A DNA stretch of 64,000 bases, taken from Paucibacter aquatile (GTDB lineage Bacteria > Pseudomonadota > Gammaproteobacteria > Burkholderiales > Burkholderiaceae_C). Below the pieces are notes generated by a model. It was not told the DNA's origin. It saw nothing but the letters and a program-made list of their open reading frames with translations, and did no database searches. Each line of letters opens with the position of its first letter. Position 1 is the first letter of the stretch. Below are positions 53,710-63,096 of the stretch, piece after piece. Made by a program: the position numbers and the translations under genes. The stretch lies in contig NZ_POSP01000004.1 in NCBI RefSeq assembly GCF_002885975.1, forward strand, positions 186,001 to 250,000, in the 5' to 3' direction.

Positions 53710-54819
53710 TCAATCCAGCGAGACGCTCTGGCCTTGCACCCAGACCTGTTGCAGCTGCAAGTCCGTATCCAACACCACCACATCGGCCCAGGCGCCGGCC
53801 TGCAGGCGGCCGCGCTCGGCCAGGCCCAGGTAGTCGGCCGGGTTGCGCGAGAGGCGCGCCGAAGCGTCTTCCACGCTGAGGCCCACCTCGACCAGATTGC
53901 GCAAGGCCTGATCCATGGTCAGGGCGCTGCCGGCCAGGGAGCCGGTGGCCAGGCGCACGCAGCCCAGGCACTTGAGCACGCGCTGCGAGCCCAGGCTGTA
54001 TTCGCCGTCCGGCATGCCGGTTGCCGCGGTGGCGTCAGTCACGCAGTAGAGCTTGGGGATGGCGCGCAGGGCCGCGCGCATGGCGCCCGGGTGCACATGC
54101 TGCAGATCGGGGATCAGCTCCGCGTACTCGGCATGGGCCAGGGCCGCGCCCACCATGCCGGGCTCGTAATGGTTGAGCCCCGGCATGCCGTTGAACAGAT
54201 GGGTGAAGCCGGCCACGCCGGCCTTGAGCGCGGCCACGCCGTCCTCATAGCTGCCGGCGCTGTGGCCGATCTGCACCCGGATGCCCAGGGCGCTGAGCTC
54301 GGGGATCAGGGCCAGATGGCCGGGGATCTCGGGTGCCAGGGTCAGCACCTTGATGGCCGCCAGGGCAGAGAAGGCCTGCACCGCGTCCAGCGTGGCGCGG
54401 CTGACGATGTCGGGTTGGGCACCGAGCCGGCGTGAGCTCAGGTAAGGGCCTTCCAGATGCACGCCGAGGATGCGCGCCTCGTCGGCTCGCGGCTCGGCCA
54501 TCACCGCGCCAATGCCTTGCAGGGCGTGCTCGATATCGCCTTGCGGCGCGGTCATGGTGGTGGCCAGCAGGCTGGTCGTGCCGTGGCGGGCATGGGCGCG
54601 CGCGACGGTGCGGGCGCTCTCGCCGCCCTCCATGATGTCCACGCCCTGGCCGCCGTGCACATGGAGGTCGACAAAGCCAGGCAGGATCAGCCGGTGCTCG
54701 GGCGCGCAGGCGTCCTCATGCAGGGCGGCGATGCGCCCGTCGGCTAAGAATTCGAGATGGCCGCGAACCCAGCCCTGCGGGCCGAGGATGCGACCCGAGA
54801 GGGACTGCTGCGGGTTCAT
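53710..54819 (-). CDS. nagA: N-acetylhexosamine-6-phosphate deacetylase (NagA/AgaA family)
   Basis: 369-residue amidohydrolase. Metal and substrate residues appear as LPGFVDLHVHGGQGVD, VHLEGPYLSSRR, IGHSAGSYEDG, FTHLFNGM and CVTDATAATGMPDGEY. It removes acetate from GlcNAc-6-P or, in the Aga pathway, GalNAc-6-P. Adjacency to AgaR-, AgaS-, and KbaZ-like genes favours GalNAc-6-P (an AgaA role), but sequence alone does not separate the two. It follows agaR on the same strand after 35 bases. Confidence 0.92.
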   Translation of the reverse strand: MNPQQSLSGRILGPQGWVRGHLEFLADGRIAALHEDACAPEHRLILPGFVDLHVHGGQGVDIMEGGESARTVARAHARHGTTSLLATTMTAPQGDIEHALQGIGAVMAEPRADEARILGVHLEGPYLSSRRLGAQPDIVSRATLDAVQAFSALAAIKVLTLAPEIPGHLALIPELSALGIRVQIGHSAGSYEDGVAALKAGVAGFTHLFNGMPGLNHYEPGMVGAALAHAEYAELIPDLQHVHPGAMRAALRAIPKLYCVTDATAATGMPDGEYSLGSQRVLKCLGCVRLATGSLAGSALTMDQALRNLVEVGLSVEDASARLSRNPADYLGLAERGRLQAGAWADVVVLDTDLQLQQVWVQGQSVSLD

Positions 54820-54854
54820 GGAAGTGACAGGTTAGGAAAGTACGTGATTCGAAA

Positions 54855-55631
54855 TCAGTCGACCACGATCAGTTCGATGCCGAGGCGCAGCAGGCCTTCG
54901 CGGTACTCCTGGTTGATGCCCGCATCGGTGATGACGGTGTGCACGCGGTCCATCTGGATGATGCGGTGCAGGCTGACCCGGCCGAACTTGGAGGCGTCGC
55001 TGACGACAAATACCTTCTTGGCGCGCTCGACCATCTTGCGGTTGATGCTGGCCTCGGCCTCGTGGTGGGTGGTGATGCCGAACTGCAGGTCCAGGCCGTC
55101 CACGCCGAGGAAGAGCTTGTCGAAGTTGTAGCCATTCAGGCTGGCTTCGGCCTGCGAGCCCTGGATGGACAGCGACTTCTTGCGCAGCAGGCCGCCGGTC
55201 AGCATCAGCTCCACACCCTCGGCGTCGGCCAGCTCCCAGGCGATGTTCAGGCCGTTGGTCATCACCGTCACGCGGGCGTCGGCCGGCAGGTGGCGCAGAT
55301 GGCGGGCCAGGGGCATGGTGGTGGTGCCCGAGTCGATGATGATGTTGTCGCCCGGCTCGACCAGGGCAGCCGCGCGCGCGCCGATGCGCTCTTTCAGCGT
55401 CGAGTTCAGCTCATCCTTCTGGCGGATGTTCTGCTCCTGTGGCGGCATGCGGTTCATGCTGGCGCCGCCGTAGTTGCGGGTGACCAGGCCCTGGTCCTCG
55501 AAGACGCTCAGGTCGGTGCGAATGGTCACGGCCGACACGCCCATCATGGGCACCAGCTCGGCCACCTGCACGCTGCCTTGCTCCATCAGCATCTGCAGGA
55601 TTTGTTCGCGCCGCTCTCGGGTATTCCTCAT
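54855..55631 (-). CDS. agaR: DeoR-family repressor, AgaR-like
   Basis: 258 residues. The DeoR helix-turn-helix is RREQILQMLMEQGSVQVAEL followed by VSAVTIRTDLSVFEDQGLV, and the sugar-phosphate-binding domain has DSGTTTMPLARHL, TNGLNIAWEL and YNFDKLFLGVDGLD with TTHHEAEASINRKMV. The last segments match the AgaR branch. It should repress the amino-sugar genes until an intermediate of the pathway binds. Its own promoter region 55632-55786 contains inverted CGAAAG/CTTTCG motifs. Confidence 0.88.
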   Translation of the reverse strand: MRNTRERREQILQMLMEQGSVQVAELVPMMGVSAVTIRTDLSVFEDQGLVTRNYGGASMNRMPPQEQNIRQKDELNSTLKERIGARAAALVEPGDNIIIDSGTTTMPLARHLRHLPADARVTVMTNGLNIAWELADAEGVELMLTGGLLRKKSLSIQGSQAEASLNGYNFDKLFLGVDGLDLQFGITTHHEAEASINRKMVERAKKVFVVSDASKFGRVSLHRIIQMDRVHTVITDAGINQEYREGLLRLGIELIVVD

Positions 55632-55733
55632 GGACTCGTGGCTTTCGATTCAAGAAGTTTTTGGGGCTCAAACTCAAGCTGGCTTGTGGCCGACCCGGTT
55701 GAAAGCTTTTGTTCGGAATGAATCTTAGTTGAA

Positions 55734-55763
55734 CGAAAGAATCGAGATATTGGTACTTTCGAT
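55734..55763. promoter_or_regulatory. candidate AgaR site upstream of agaR
   Basis: CGAAAG (55734-55739) and CTTTCGAT (55756-55763) face each other across 16 bases in the promoter region of the leftward agaR-nagA unit. The same TTTCG core recurs before agaS and before the transporter genes. Confidence 0.55.
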
Positions 55764-55786
55764 GTGTCCGTGCCTCGGTTGAGCAC

Positions 55787-57076
55787 TCAGGCGGCGTGGC
55801 GGTTGCGGGCACAGGCTCGGGCGTAGCGAGTCAGCTCCAGCCCCACTTTGTGGCGGGCCAGGGCTGCGGGCTCGGCCACGAGTTCACCGGCCAGCACGGC
55901 CTCGAACTGCTGCGGCAGATGCTGGCTCAGCAAGGGCAGGGGAATGCCGCTGGCCTTCAGATTGGCAATCAGGCGCTGCAGGGCGGCTTGCACCTCGGGC
56001 TCGCCCCAGTAGTAGCGGCAGCGGTCGCTGAAGGCAAAGCGGCGCAGCAGGCGCTGCTCGTCTGGGCTGCCGGCATAGTGCTTGGCCCAATGCTTGGGTT
56101 GCTCCAGCATGCAGCGCTCGAGCACGCCGGGCAGATCGGCCTGGTGCTCGGCCGGCAGCAGCTCGCGCTCGATGGCCGAGAGCGCAAACCAGGCCTCGCG
56201 CAGCGCAAACGTCACCGCCGGGCCGACCTTGAGGATGGCGTAGTGATCGCGCACCAGGGCGTGCAGCGAGGCCTCGGTCTGGTAGTCGGTCGAGTGCGCC
56301 TCGAAGACCAGGCGTGGCTGCGCCTGCACAAAGGCCGACAGCGCCGCGGCGGCGGCCGGCTGGTATTGCTGGACCTGGCTGTGGTCGAAATCGACGCCGG
56401 GCTGCACCACCATAGCGATCACGCGCAGCCAGGCAGCATCCAGGCCCTGGGCCGAAAAGGCCTGCTCGTGCACGGCCAAAGTGGCGGCTGCGGCCGCGGG
56501 CGCGGTGACCGAGACGCCGCCGCCCAGCGAAGCCTCGCCGCCGGGCACAGGCACCTCGGTGCCGATCACATAGACCGGCGGCGTCAAACCCAGGCGCGTG
56601 GCCGTGGCCTCGGCCACCAGGGCCAGATCGGCCGAGCGCGCGGCCACGGTCGCGTCGCTGAGCGGCCGGGCGTCGTCGGCGCAGGCCATGCTGCAGTCGA
56701 GGTGGATCTTTTCGAAGCCCGCCGCCACATAGGCCTCGATCAGCACGCGGGCATGGCCCATGGCCTCAGACGCCGGCAGATGCTGCCAGGCATTGGGGCC
56801 TAGGTGGTCGCCGCCCAAGGCGATGCGATCAAGCGGGAAGTGAGCCTCCGCCGCCAAGGCCTGCACATAGTCGCGGAACTGCGGCGGCGTCATGCCGGTG
56901 TAGCCGCCGAACTGGTCCACCTGGTTGGAGGTCGATTCGATCAGCAGCGGCGTGTCGTAGGCGCGCGCCACCTCCATCGCCGCCTGCAACACAAAAGGGT
57001 TGGCCGAGCAGACGCTGTAGAGGCCGATAGGCTGGCCGCTGCGGTGGGCGGTGATGGTGGCGAGCAGGTGGGACAT
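55787..57076 (-). CDS. kbaZ: D-tagatose-bisphosphate aldolase class II accessory subunit / AgaZ (KbaZ-GatZ family)
   Basis: 429 residues. Family segments include GLYSVCSANPFVLQAAMEVA, LLIESTSNQVDQFGGYTGM, RIALGGDHLGPNAWQ, IHLDCSMACAD, VIGTEVPVPGGE and ILKVGPAVTFALREA. In E. coli this protein supports the KbaY/GatY aldolase; other work on related clusters has proposed tagatose-6-phosphate kinase activity for AgaZ-type members. No catalytic aldolase subunit is present in the window. It follows the ROK kinase gene by 34 bases. Confidence 0.9.
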   Translation of the reverse strand: MSHLLATITAHRSGQPIGLYSVCSANPFVLQAAMEVARAYDTPLLIESTSNQVDQFGGYTGMTPPQFRDYVQALAAEAHFPLDRIALGGDHLGPNAWQHLPASEAMGHARVLIEAYVAAGFEKIHLDCSMACADDARPLSDATVAARSADLALVAEATATRLGLTPPVYVIGTEVPVPGGEASLGGGVSVTAPAAAAATLAVHEQAFSAQGLDAAWLRVIAMVVQPGVDFDHSQVQQYQPAAAAALSAFVQAQPRLVFEAHSTDYQTEASLHALVRDHYAILKVGPAVTFALREAWFALSAIERELLPAEHQADLPGVLERCMLEQPKHWAKHYAGSPDEQRLLRRFAFSDRCRYYWGEPEVQAALQRLIANLKASGIPLPLLSQHLPQQFEAVLAGELVAEPAALARHKVGLELTRYARACARNRHAA

Positions 57077-57110
57077 GATCAGAAAGGAAAAGGAGGGGAG
57101 GCGGCGGGCT

Positions 57111-58088
57111 TCAGCTCAGGCGCTGTCGCGCCAGCAGCGCGGCACCGCGCGCGCCGCCGGCATCGCCGAAACGCGGCGGCAGGATGGGCGGCACGCTGAC
57201 GCCCTGGAAGAGATGCGGGCGTATCGCCTCGGGCAGATCGGTGTACAGGCTTTGCAGCTTGGACAGGCCGCCGCCCAGCACCAGCACATGGGGGTCGTAG
57301 GCCATGATCAGACCGGCCAGGGCATGGCCCAGCAGGTCCAGATGCACGGCCAGGGCCTGGCGTGCGTGGGCCTCGCCCGCATCGGCTGCGGCCACGATCT
57401 CGGGCACGGACTGGCCAGCAGGGCCGCCGAAATGCTGGAACAGGGCCGCCAGGCCGCTGCCCGAGACATAGCGCTCGACGCAGCTTTGCAGCCCGCAGGC
57501 ACAGGCCAGCAGGGGCAGGCGGTGGCGCTGTTGCAGCAGCGCCGGCAGGGCCCAGTGGCCCCACTCACCGGCCAGTCCGTTGTAGCCGGCGATCAGCCGG
57601 CCCTGGACGCAAAAGCCGCCGCCTGCCCCGGTGCCGAGAATGGCGCCGAACATCGAAGCAAAGCCCTCGGCCGCGCCGCCTTGCGCCTCGGACAGGGCAA
57701 AGCACTGGCAGTCATTGCCGATGGCTACCGGCCGGCCCAGGCGCTCGCGCAGGGCTTGCGGCACGGCGCGGCCACTGAGCGCGGGCACGTTCGAGCTGAG
57801 CTGCAAGCCGGTCTGCGGGCTGATGATGCCGGGCAGGCCCAGGCCCACGCGGCCGATGCAGCCCAGGGCCCGGTCGGCCTCGGTTACCAACTCGGCAATC
57901 GCCTCGACAAAGGCTTCGAAATCCTGGGTCGGCGTGGCCACGCGGCGGCGGTAGAGCTCGGCGAAGCCGGGCGCGCCGCCATCAAAGGCGACCAGCTCGA
58001 TCTTGGTGCCGCCGATGTCCAGGCCGTAGCAGGGCGCGCCGGCCGGCGGGCTGGACTCAGTCGCAGTGGGCACGGGCGGACTCGACAT
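57111..58088 (-). CDS. agaK: ROK family sugar kinase (probable N-acetylgalactosamine kinase AgaK)
   Basis: 325 residues. The ROK signatures are YGLDIGGTKIELVAFDGG, LPGIISPQTGLQLSSNVPAL, IGNDCQCFALSE and GTGAGGGFCVQGRLI with NGLAGEWGHW; the Cys-rich zinc region CACGLQSCVERYVSGSGLA is complete. By family these phosphorylate N-acetylhexosamines or glucose. Position between AgaS and KbaZ supports a GalNAc kinase role for imported sugar. The start at 58088 overlaps the agaS 3' end by 32 bases. An alternative is N-acetylglucosamine kinase. Confidence 0.85.
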   Translation of the reverse strand: MSSPPVPTATESSPPAGAPCYGLDIGGTKIELVAFDGGAPGFAELYRRRVATPTQDFEAFVEAIAELVTEADRALGCIGRVGLGLPGIISPQTGLQLSSNVPALSGRAVPQALRERLGRPVAIGNDCQCFALSEAQGGAAEGFASMFGAILGTGAGGGFCVQGRLIAGYNGLAGEWGHWALPALLQQRHRLPLLACACGLQSCVERYVSGSGLAALFQHFGGPAGQSVPEIVAAADAGEAHARQALAVHLDLLGHALAGLIMAYDPHVLVLGGGLSKLQSLYTDLPEAIRPHLFQGVSVPPILPPRFGDAGGARGAALLARQRLS

Positions 58089-59259
58089 AGGGATAAATCT
58101 CCACACCCTGCACGACCCGGTTGACCGTGCCATCGGGGAAGGGATTGTCCGGCGTCAGGCCCAGGGCCACCGAGCGGTGTAGGGCGTACTGCTGGGCCAG
58201 GATCAGCCACAGCGTGGTCAGCCAGCTGTCGCTCAGGCCGCTGGGCTCGGCGCTCAGGGCGCGGCTCAGCAGAGGGTTGTCGCCCTGCAGCGCGCCGGCA
58301 CCGGCCTCGCCGATCAGCAGCACGCGGCCGGCAATGCCGTCGCGCAGCAGCTCGTTCAGCAGGTCTTGCTCATAACGGCGCGCATGCGCGTCCTGCGACT
58401 GGAAGATCACGACCAGGCTTTGGCCATTGAGCATGGATTTGGGGCCGTGGCGGAAGCCCAGCAAGGTGTTCGAGAAGGCCAGCACCCGGCCGCTGGTCAG
58501 CTCCAGCACCTTGAGCGCCGACTCTTGCGCCAGTGCCTCCAGCGGGCCGCTGCCCAGGTAGACGATGCGGTCGAAAGGCTGGGCGGCCAGCTCGGCCAGG
58601 GTGGCCGCATGCTGGGCCAGCAAGGCCTCGGCGCGGCTCGCCACCAGCTCCAGGCGGGTCAGGCGTTCGGCCCAGGGTGCGCGGCTGAAGGCGGCCAGGG
58701 CGGCCAGCTGCATGCTGCTGAAGCTGCTGGTCATGGCAAAGCCGCGGTCGCAGGAGGCGGCCGGCATCAGCAGGTTCAGGGTGTCGGCGCGGGCGGCGTT
58801 GTTGCGATAGAGCTCGCCCTCGGCATTGCAGGTGATGTTCAGGAAGCGCGGCGCATCGATCTGCTGACGCAGCAGCTCGACGGCAGCCAGGCTTTCCGGG
58901 CTGTTGCCGCTGCGCGCGAAGGACACCAGCAAGGTGGGTTGCTCGCGCTGCAGATAGAGCTCGGGGTGGGTCAGCAGGCTGGTGGTGGCCACGGCGCGCA
59001 CCTCGGCCGGCCAGTCGCGGTTGATTTCGTCGGCCAGGGTCTGGCCCACATAGGCCGAGCTGCCCGCGCCGGTCAGGATGACCCGGTGGCTGGGCTGGCT
59101 CAGCCATGCGTCGAGAAAAGCGCGCAGCTGGGCTTGATGGTCGGCCAGCGAGGCGGCCAGCTCGCGCCAGACGCGGGGCTGCTGCGCGATTTCCTCCGCC
59201 GTGGCCAGGCCTTGCACTTGCTGCCAGTCGCTGGCGCTGCGGTTGAGAAGAGTAGTCAT
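58057..59259 (-). CDS. agaS: galactosamine-6-phosphate deaminase/isomerase AgaS (double SIS domain)
   Basis: 400 residues with two SIS domains. The first has RVILTGAGSSAYVGQTLADE and LVSFARSGNSPESLAAVELL; the second has IVYLGSGPLEALAQESALKV with FRHGPKSMLNGQSLVV. The length and these motifs fit AgaS, which makes tagatose-6-phosphate from galactosamine-6-phosphate. The start ATG at 59257-59259 lacks a clear ribosome site. It leads an agaS-agaK-kbaZ transcript; the promoter region has TTTCG motifs. Confidence 0.88.
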   Translation of the reverse strand: MTTLLNRSASDWQQVQGLATAEEIAQQPRVWRELAASLADHQAQLRAFLDAWLSQPSHRVILTGAGSSAYVGQTLADEINRDWPAEVRAVATTSLLTHPELYLQREQPTLLVSFARSGNSPESLAAVELLRQQIDAPRFLNITCNAEGELYRNNAARADTLNLLMPAASCDRGFAMTSSFSSMQLAALAAFSRAPWAERLTRLELVASRAEALLAQHAATLAELAAQPFDRIVYLGSGPLEALAQESALKVLELTSGRVLAFSNTLLGFRHGPKSMLNGQSLVVIFQSQDAHARRYEQDLLNELLRDGIAGRVLLIGEAGAGALQGDNPLLSRALSAEPSGLSDSWLTTLWLILAQQYALHRSVALGLTPDNPFPDGTVNRVVQGVEIYPYVESARAHCD

Positions 59260-59266
59260 TGTTTTT

Positions 59267-59367
59267 ATCGAAAGATTGTCGTGAAATTTATCGTTTAACT
59301 TTCGATTCGTCAAGCAAGCTCGCGTAAAGGAAAGAAATATCGATGAAACAAAAGAAATTGACTTTCG
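59267..59367. promoter_or_regulatory. candidate AgaR sites upstream of agaS
   Basis: ATCGAAAG (59267-59274), CTTTCGAT (59299-59306) and CTTTCG (59362-59367) occur in the 171-base AT-richer gap between agaS and the transporter permease gene. The first two are inverted relative to each other and sit beside the agaS start. Confidence 0.55.
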
Positions 59368-59430
59368 GGTGATCGCTTCAAGCCAGGCCGGCTGCGCCGG
59401 GCCGGGTGTCCGCTGGCCCATCGGGCTGCT

Positions 59431-60438
59431 TCAGCTGTCCTTGCGACGCAGTTGGTCCAAGGCCACGGCCAGCAGCAAGATGCCGCCGCGCACCATGTAC
59501 TGGTAGAAGGCGTCGATATTGAGCAGGTTCATCGCGTTCTGCACCGTGCCCATGATGAGCACGCCCACCACCATGCCCGAGATGCTGGCGCGGCCGCCCA
59601 TCAGCGAGACACCGCCCAGCACGCAGGCCGAGATCACATTGAGCTCGAAGCCCTGGGCCGCATTGGGCTGGCCGCTGGTGATGCGCGCCGCCAGGATGAC
59701 GCCGGCCGCCGCCGCCACCACACCCTGGATCAGGAAGATGGTGATGCGCACGCGGGCCACGTGGATGCCGGCCAGGCGGGCGGCTTCGGGGTTGCCGCCG
59801 ATGGCCAGGGTGTTGCGGCCGTAGACCGTGCGGTTGAGCAGCAGGGCAAACAAGGCCACGCAGGCGATGGTGATCCAGACCGGCACCGGCAGGCCCAGCC
59901 AGAAGGCATTGCCGAGCTCAAAGAAGGCATCGGCCGAGATGCCCACGGCCTGGCCGCCCGCGGTGATGAAGGCCAGGCCGCGCACGATCTCCATGGTGGC
60001 CAGGGTGGTGATCAGGGCGTTGATCTTCCAGCGCGCGATCACCACGCCATTGACCCAGCCGATCACGGCGCCGGCCGCCAGGGCCGCAGCAATGCCCAGG
60101 GCGATGCTCTCGGTCTGGTTGATCACGGTGGCGCAGAGCACGCCGGCCAGGGCCACGGTGGAGCCGATGGACAGGTCGAAATCGCGCGAGGCGATGCAGA
60201 AGGTCATGGCGCAGGCCACCATGCCGATCTGCGAGACCGAGAGTGCCAAGCCGATCATGTTCGGCACACTGAAGAAATACTCCACCGTCAGCGAGAGCGC
60301 GCCGAAGAGCAGGGCGAAGATCAGCAGCAGGCTGTGCTCGTCCAGCAGGCGCAGCAGGGTCTTTGGGCGGGCGGGGGAGGCGGCTTGCATGGGCTCTGGC
60401 ATGGGCGTGGAAGACAAAGAGTCGGTGCTCGTGTTCAT
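59431..60438 (-). CDS. sugar ABC transporter permease (AraH/RbsC family)
   Basis: 335 residues with about eight to ten membrane helices and an N-terminal polar segment. SLTVEYFFSVPNMIGLALSVS and SRDFDLSIGSTVALAG are very like AraH, the L-arabinose permease, and GGNPEAARLAGI with GFELNVISACVLGG are the family coupling segments. It is the last gene of an SBP-ATPase-permease operon. The expected substrate here is an amino sugar by context. Confidence 0.92.
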   Translation of the reverse strand: MNTSTDSLSSTPMPEPMQAASPARPKTLLRLLDEHSLLLIFALLFGALSLTVEYFFSVPNMIGLALSVSQIGMVACAMTFCIASRDFDLSIGSTVALAGVLCATVINQTESIALGIAAALAAGAVIGWVNGVVIARWKINALITTLATMEIVRGLAFITAGGQAVGISADAFFELGNAFWLGLPVPVWITIACVALFALLLNRTVYGRNTLAIGGNPEAARLAGIHVARVRITIFLIQGVVAAAAGVILAARITSGQPNAAQGFELNVISACVLGGVSLMGGRASISGMVVGVLIMGTVQNAMNLLNIDAFYQYMVRGGILLLAVALDQLRRKDS

Positions 60439-60479
60439 CGGGGTCGATTCAGGATTCGGTGACAGTCGAGATCAGGGCT

Positions 60480-62021
60480 TCAGGCCGCTTGCGCTTCTGG
60501 GCGGGCGCCGCCATCGGGCAGGGCCAGGGCCAGCACCCGGGCCTCGTTGGCTTCGCCGCGGGCCAGGCTGCCGGCGATGCGGCCCTGGCGCATGACCAGC
60601 ACCCGGTCGGCCAGGCCCAGCACCTCGGGCAGCTCGCTGGAGACCACGACGATGGCCACGCCGCGCGCGGCCAGCTCATGCAGCACCTCGTAGATTTCGC
60701 TCTTGGCGCCGATGTCGATGCCGCGGGTGGGCTCGTCGATGATCAGCACCTTGAGCTCGCGCTCGGCCAGCCAGCGGGCCAGGATGGCTTTTTGCTGGTT
60801 GCCGCCCGAGAGCAGGCGGATCTCCTGCGCCGGGCTTGGCGTCTTGATGCGCAGGCGGGCGATGAACTCGGCCGCCACCTCGGCCTCGCGGCGGGCGTTG
60901 ATCAGCAGGCCGGAGTTGTTGCGCCGGCAGCTGAGGTTGATGTTCTCGGCCACCGAGCGGCAGCCGATGATGCCTTGCTCCTTGCGGTCCTCAGGGCAGA
61001 ACATGAGGCCGGCGGCGATAGAGCTTGCGACCGAATCGCCGCGCAGTGGCTCGCCGTCCAGCCACACCTTGCCGCTGCGGCGCGGGTCGGCGCCGAAGAC
61101 CAGGCGCATCAGCTCGCTGCGGCCCGCGCCCATCAGGCCGAAGAAGCCGACGATCTCGCCGGCGGCGACTTCAAAGCTGGCCGGCTCGGGCAGACTGCGG
61201 CCGCTCAACTGCTGCACCTGCAGGCGCGGGTTGCGTGCAGGGGTTTCGTGAGCTGCCACGGCTTGCTTTTTCCTGCCGCTGCCGAACACATCCTGGATTT
61301 CGCGGCCCACCATGGCCTGCACCAGCTGATCGCGGCTGACGCCTTGCAGGCTGGCGAAGCGGCCGACCGAGCGGCCATCGCGCAGCACGCTGGCGCCGTC
61401 GCAGAGGGCGAAGATTTCATCCAGGCGGTGCGACACATAAATCAGCACCTTGCCCTGATCGCGCAGCTCGCGCACCAGGCGGAACAGGGTCTCGGTCTCG
61501 CTGTGCGAGAGCGAGCTGGTCGGCTCGTCCAGCGCGATCACACGCGCATCGCGCAGCACCGCCTTGCAGATCTCCACCATCTGGCGCTGGCCGATGGACA
61601 GCTCGATCATGCGGGCGTCCAGGTCGAGCGCGATGCCGATGCGGGCCAGCTGGGCACGCATCTGCGCGCGCGCCTCGGCAAAGCGCACAAAGCCCCAGCG
61701 CTGCGGCAGACGGCCCAGCCAGAGGTTTTCCAGCACCGTCATCTCGGGGATGTATTGCAGCTCCTGGTGGATGACGGCAATGCCCTGGTTCAGCGCATCG
61801 GCCGCACTCTTGAACTGCAGGGTCTGGCCGGCGAGCTGCAGGCTGCCGCCGTCGGGGCGCAGCTCGCCGCCAAGGATTTTCAGCAGCGTGCTCTTGCCCG
61901 CGCCGTTCTCGCCCAGCAGGGCATGAACCTGGCCGGCCGGGATGTCGAGGTCCACGCCTCCCAGGGCGCGCACGCCGGGGAAGGATTTGCTGAGCGCGCG
62001 GATGTGCAGGTCCTGCTTCAT
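60480..62021 (-). CDS. sugar ABC transporter ATP-binding protein (AraG/RbsA family, two ABC domains)
   Basis: 513 residues. The first ABC domain has Walker A GENGAGKST (37-45), signature LSIGQRQ and Walker B VIALDEPTSS; the second has the degenerate P-loop GLMGAGRSEL, signature LSGGNQQK and VLIIDEPTRGID. The degenerate second site is normal for this family. Overall it is closest to AraG in the visible motifs. It lies four bases after the substrate-binding gene and 41 before the permease gene. Confidence 0.93.
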   Translation of the reverse strand: MKQDLHIRALSKSFPGVRALGGVDLDIPAGQVHALLGENGAGKSTLLKILGGELRPDGGSLQLAGQTLQFKSAADALNQGIAVIHQELQYIPEMTVLENLWLGRLPQRWGFVRFAEARAQMRAQLARIGIALDLDARMIELSIGQRQMVEICKAVLRDARVIALDEPTSSLSHSETETLFRLVRELRDQGKVLIYVSHRLDEIFALCDGASVLRDGRSVGRFASLQGVSRDQLVQAMVGREIQDVFGSGRKKQAVAAHETPARNPRLQVQQLSGRSLPEPASFEVAAGEIVGFFGLMGAGRSELMRLVFGADPRRSGKVWLDGEPLRGDSVASSIAAGLMFCPEDRKEQGIIGCRSVAENINLSCRRNNSGLLINARREAEVAAEFIARLRIKTPSPAQEIRLLSGGNQQKAILARWLAERELKVLIIDEPTRGIDIGAKSEIYEVLHELAARGVAIVVVSSELPEVLGLADRVLVMRQGRIAGSLARGEANEARVLALALPDGGARPEAQAA

Positions 62022-62025
62022 GAGG

Positions 62026-63096
62026 TCACAGGCCCAGGCTGGTTCGCATCTGCTTGAAATTGGCGCGGTCGGCCAGGGTGCCGCTGGTCAGGGTCAGCTT
62101 CGGGGGCTCCTTGCCGTTCTTGATCCACTCGAACATGGCGACCGCCGTGTCATAGCCGTGCTTGCGCGGGCTCAGCATGACGGTGGCGACGAAGCCGGTG
62201 GGCTCGGCTTTGGAGAACTCGTTGACGGCCGACTGGCTGCCGCCGATGCCCACGCCGATCACGCTGGCGGCCTTGAAGCCCTTGCCCTCGCTGGCGCGCA
62301 CGCCGCCGAGCACGGCCTCGTCATTGGGGCCGAAGACCAGCCACTGCTTGAACTTGGGATTCTGGGTCAGGGCCACGGTGGCGGCGTTGAAGGCGTTCTC
62401 GGTGTCGGCCTTGGGCATGGGGGCGCTGACGATGTTGGCGGCCGGCAGGCCGGCCTGGGTCAGCACGGCACTGCTGCCATCGGTGCGCTCCTTGGAGGTG
62501 CTGAGCTGGTCGTAGGTGACGCGCAGGGCGCCGACCTCGGCCAGCTTCCAGCCGCGCTTTTTCACTTCGGCCAGCAAGGCCTCGCCGACCTGGGCGCCGA
62601 TGGCGCCGGCCGAGATGCCGACATGGGCAATCGCCTCGATCGGTTTGCTGGCGCCGTTGACCAGGCGATCGTCCACGCTGATCAGCTTGAGATTGGCCTG
62701 GCGCGCGCGCGCCTGCAGGGCCGGGCCCAGCTTCACATCGGGGGCGCAGACGATCATGCCCTGGGCGCGCTGCGCGGCCAGGTTGTCGATGGCGGAGAGC
62801 AGCTTGTCGCCATCGGGCGCGGCGATCTTGATCAGGGTGAAGCCCTTGTCCTTGGCGGCCTGCTCGGCATGGCGCCACTCGTCCTGGAACCAGGGCTCGT
62901 CGACCTGCTTGATGATGAAACCGATCTTGACCGGCGAAGCGGCATCGGCGGCCAGGGCGGCTGTGCTCAGCAGGCCCGCAGAGAGCAGGGCGGCGCTGCC
63001 GGCCGCCAGGGCCAGGCGGCGGCAGATGGCGCGGCGGGCTGGGGGCAGAGGCAGCGCAGTGGCGGCGTCAGGGCTCGGTGTGGCGGTCGGTTTCAT
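62026..63096 (-). CDS. periplasmic sugar-binding protein (AraF-like)
   Basis: 356 residues with a Tat-like or long Sec signal (RRAICRRLALAAGSAALLSA, cleavage near ALAAD). The mature protein tracks the L-arabinose-binding protein AraF: KIGFIIKQVDEPWFQDEW, AAPDGDKLLSAIDNLAAQ, ICAPDVKLGPAL-like and VFGPNDEAVLGGVRA. GAGGAG seven bases before the ATG sets the start at 63096. Substrate inferred from the neighbouring catabolic genes to be GalNAc or galactosamine, although arabinose cannot be excluded from sequence. No arabinose catabolic genes are nearby. Confidence 0.9.
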   Translation of the reverse strand: MKPTATPSPDAATALPLPPARRAICRRLALAAGSAALLSAGLLSTAALAADAASPVKIGFIIKQVDEPWFQDEWRHAEQAAKDKGFTLIKIAAPDGDKLLSAIDNLAAQRAQGMIVCAPDVKLGPALQARARQANLKLISVDDRLVNGASKPIEAIAHVGISAGAIGAQVGEALLAEVKKRGWKLAEVGALRVTYDQLSTSKERTDGSSAVLTQAGLPAANIVSAPMPKADTENAFNAATVALTQNPKFKQWLVFGPNDEAVLGGVRASEGKGFKAASVIGVGIGGSQSAVNEFSKAEPTGFVATVMLSPRKHGYDTAVAMFEWIKNGKEPPKLTLTSGTLADRANFKQMRTSLGL

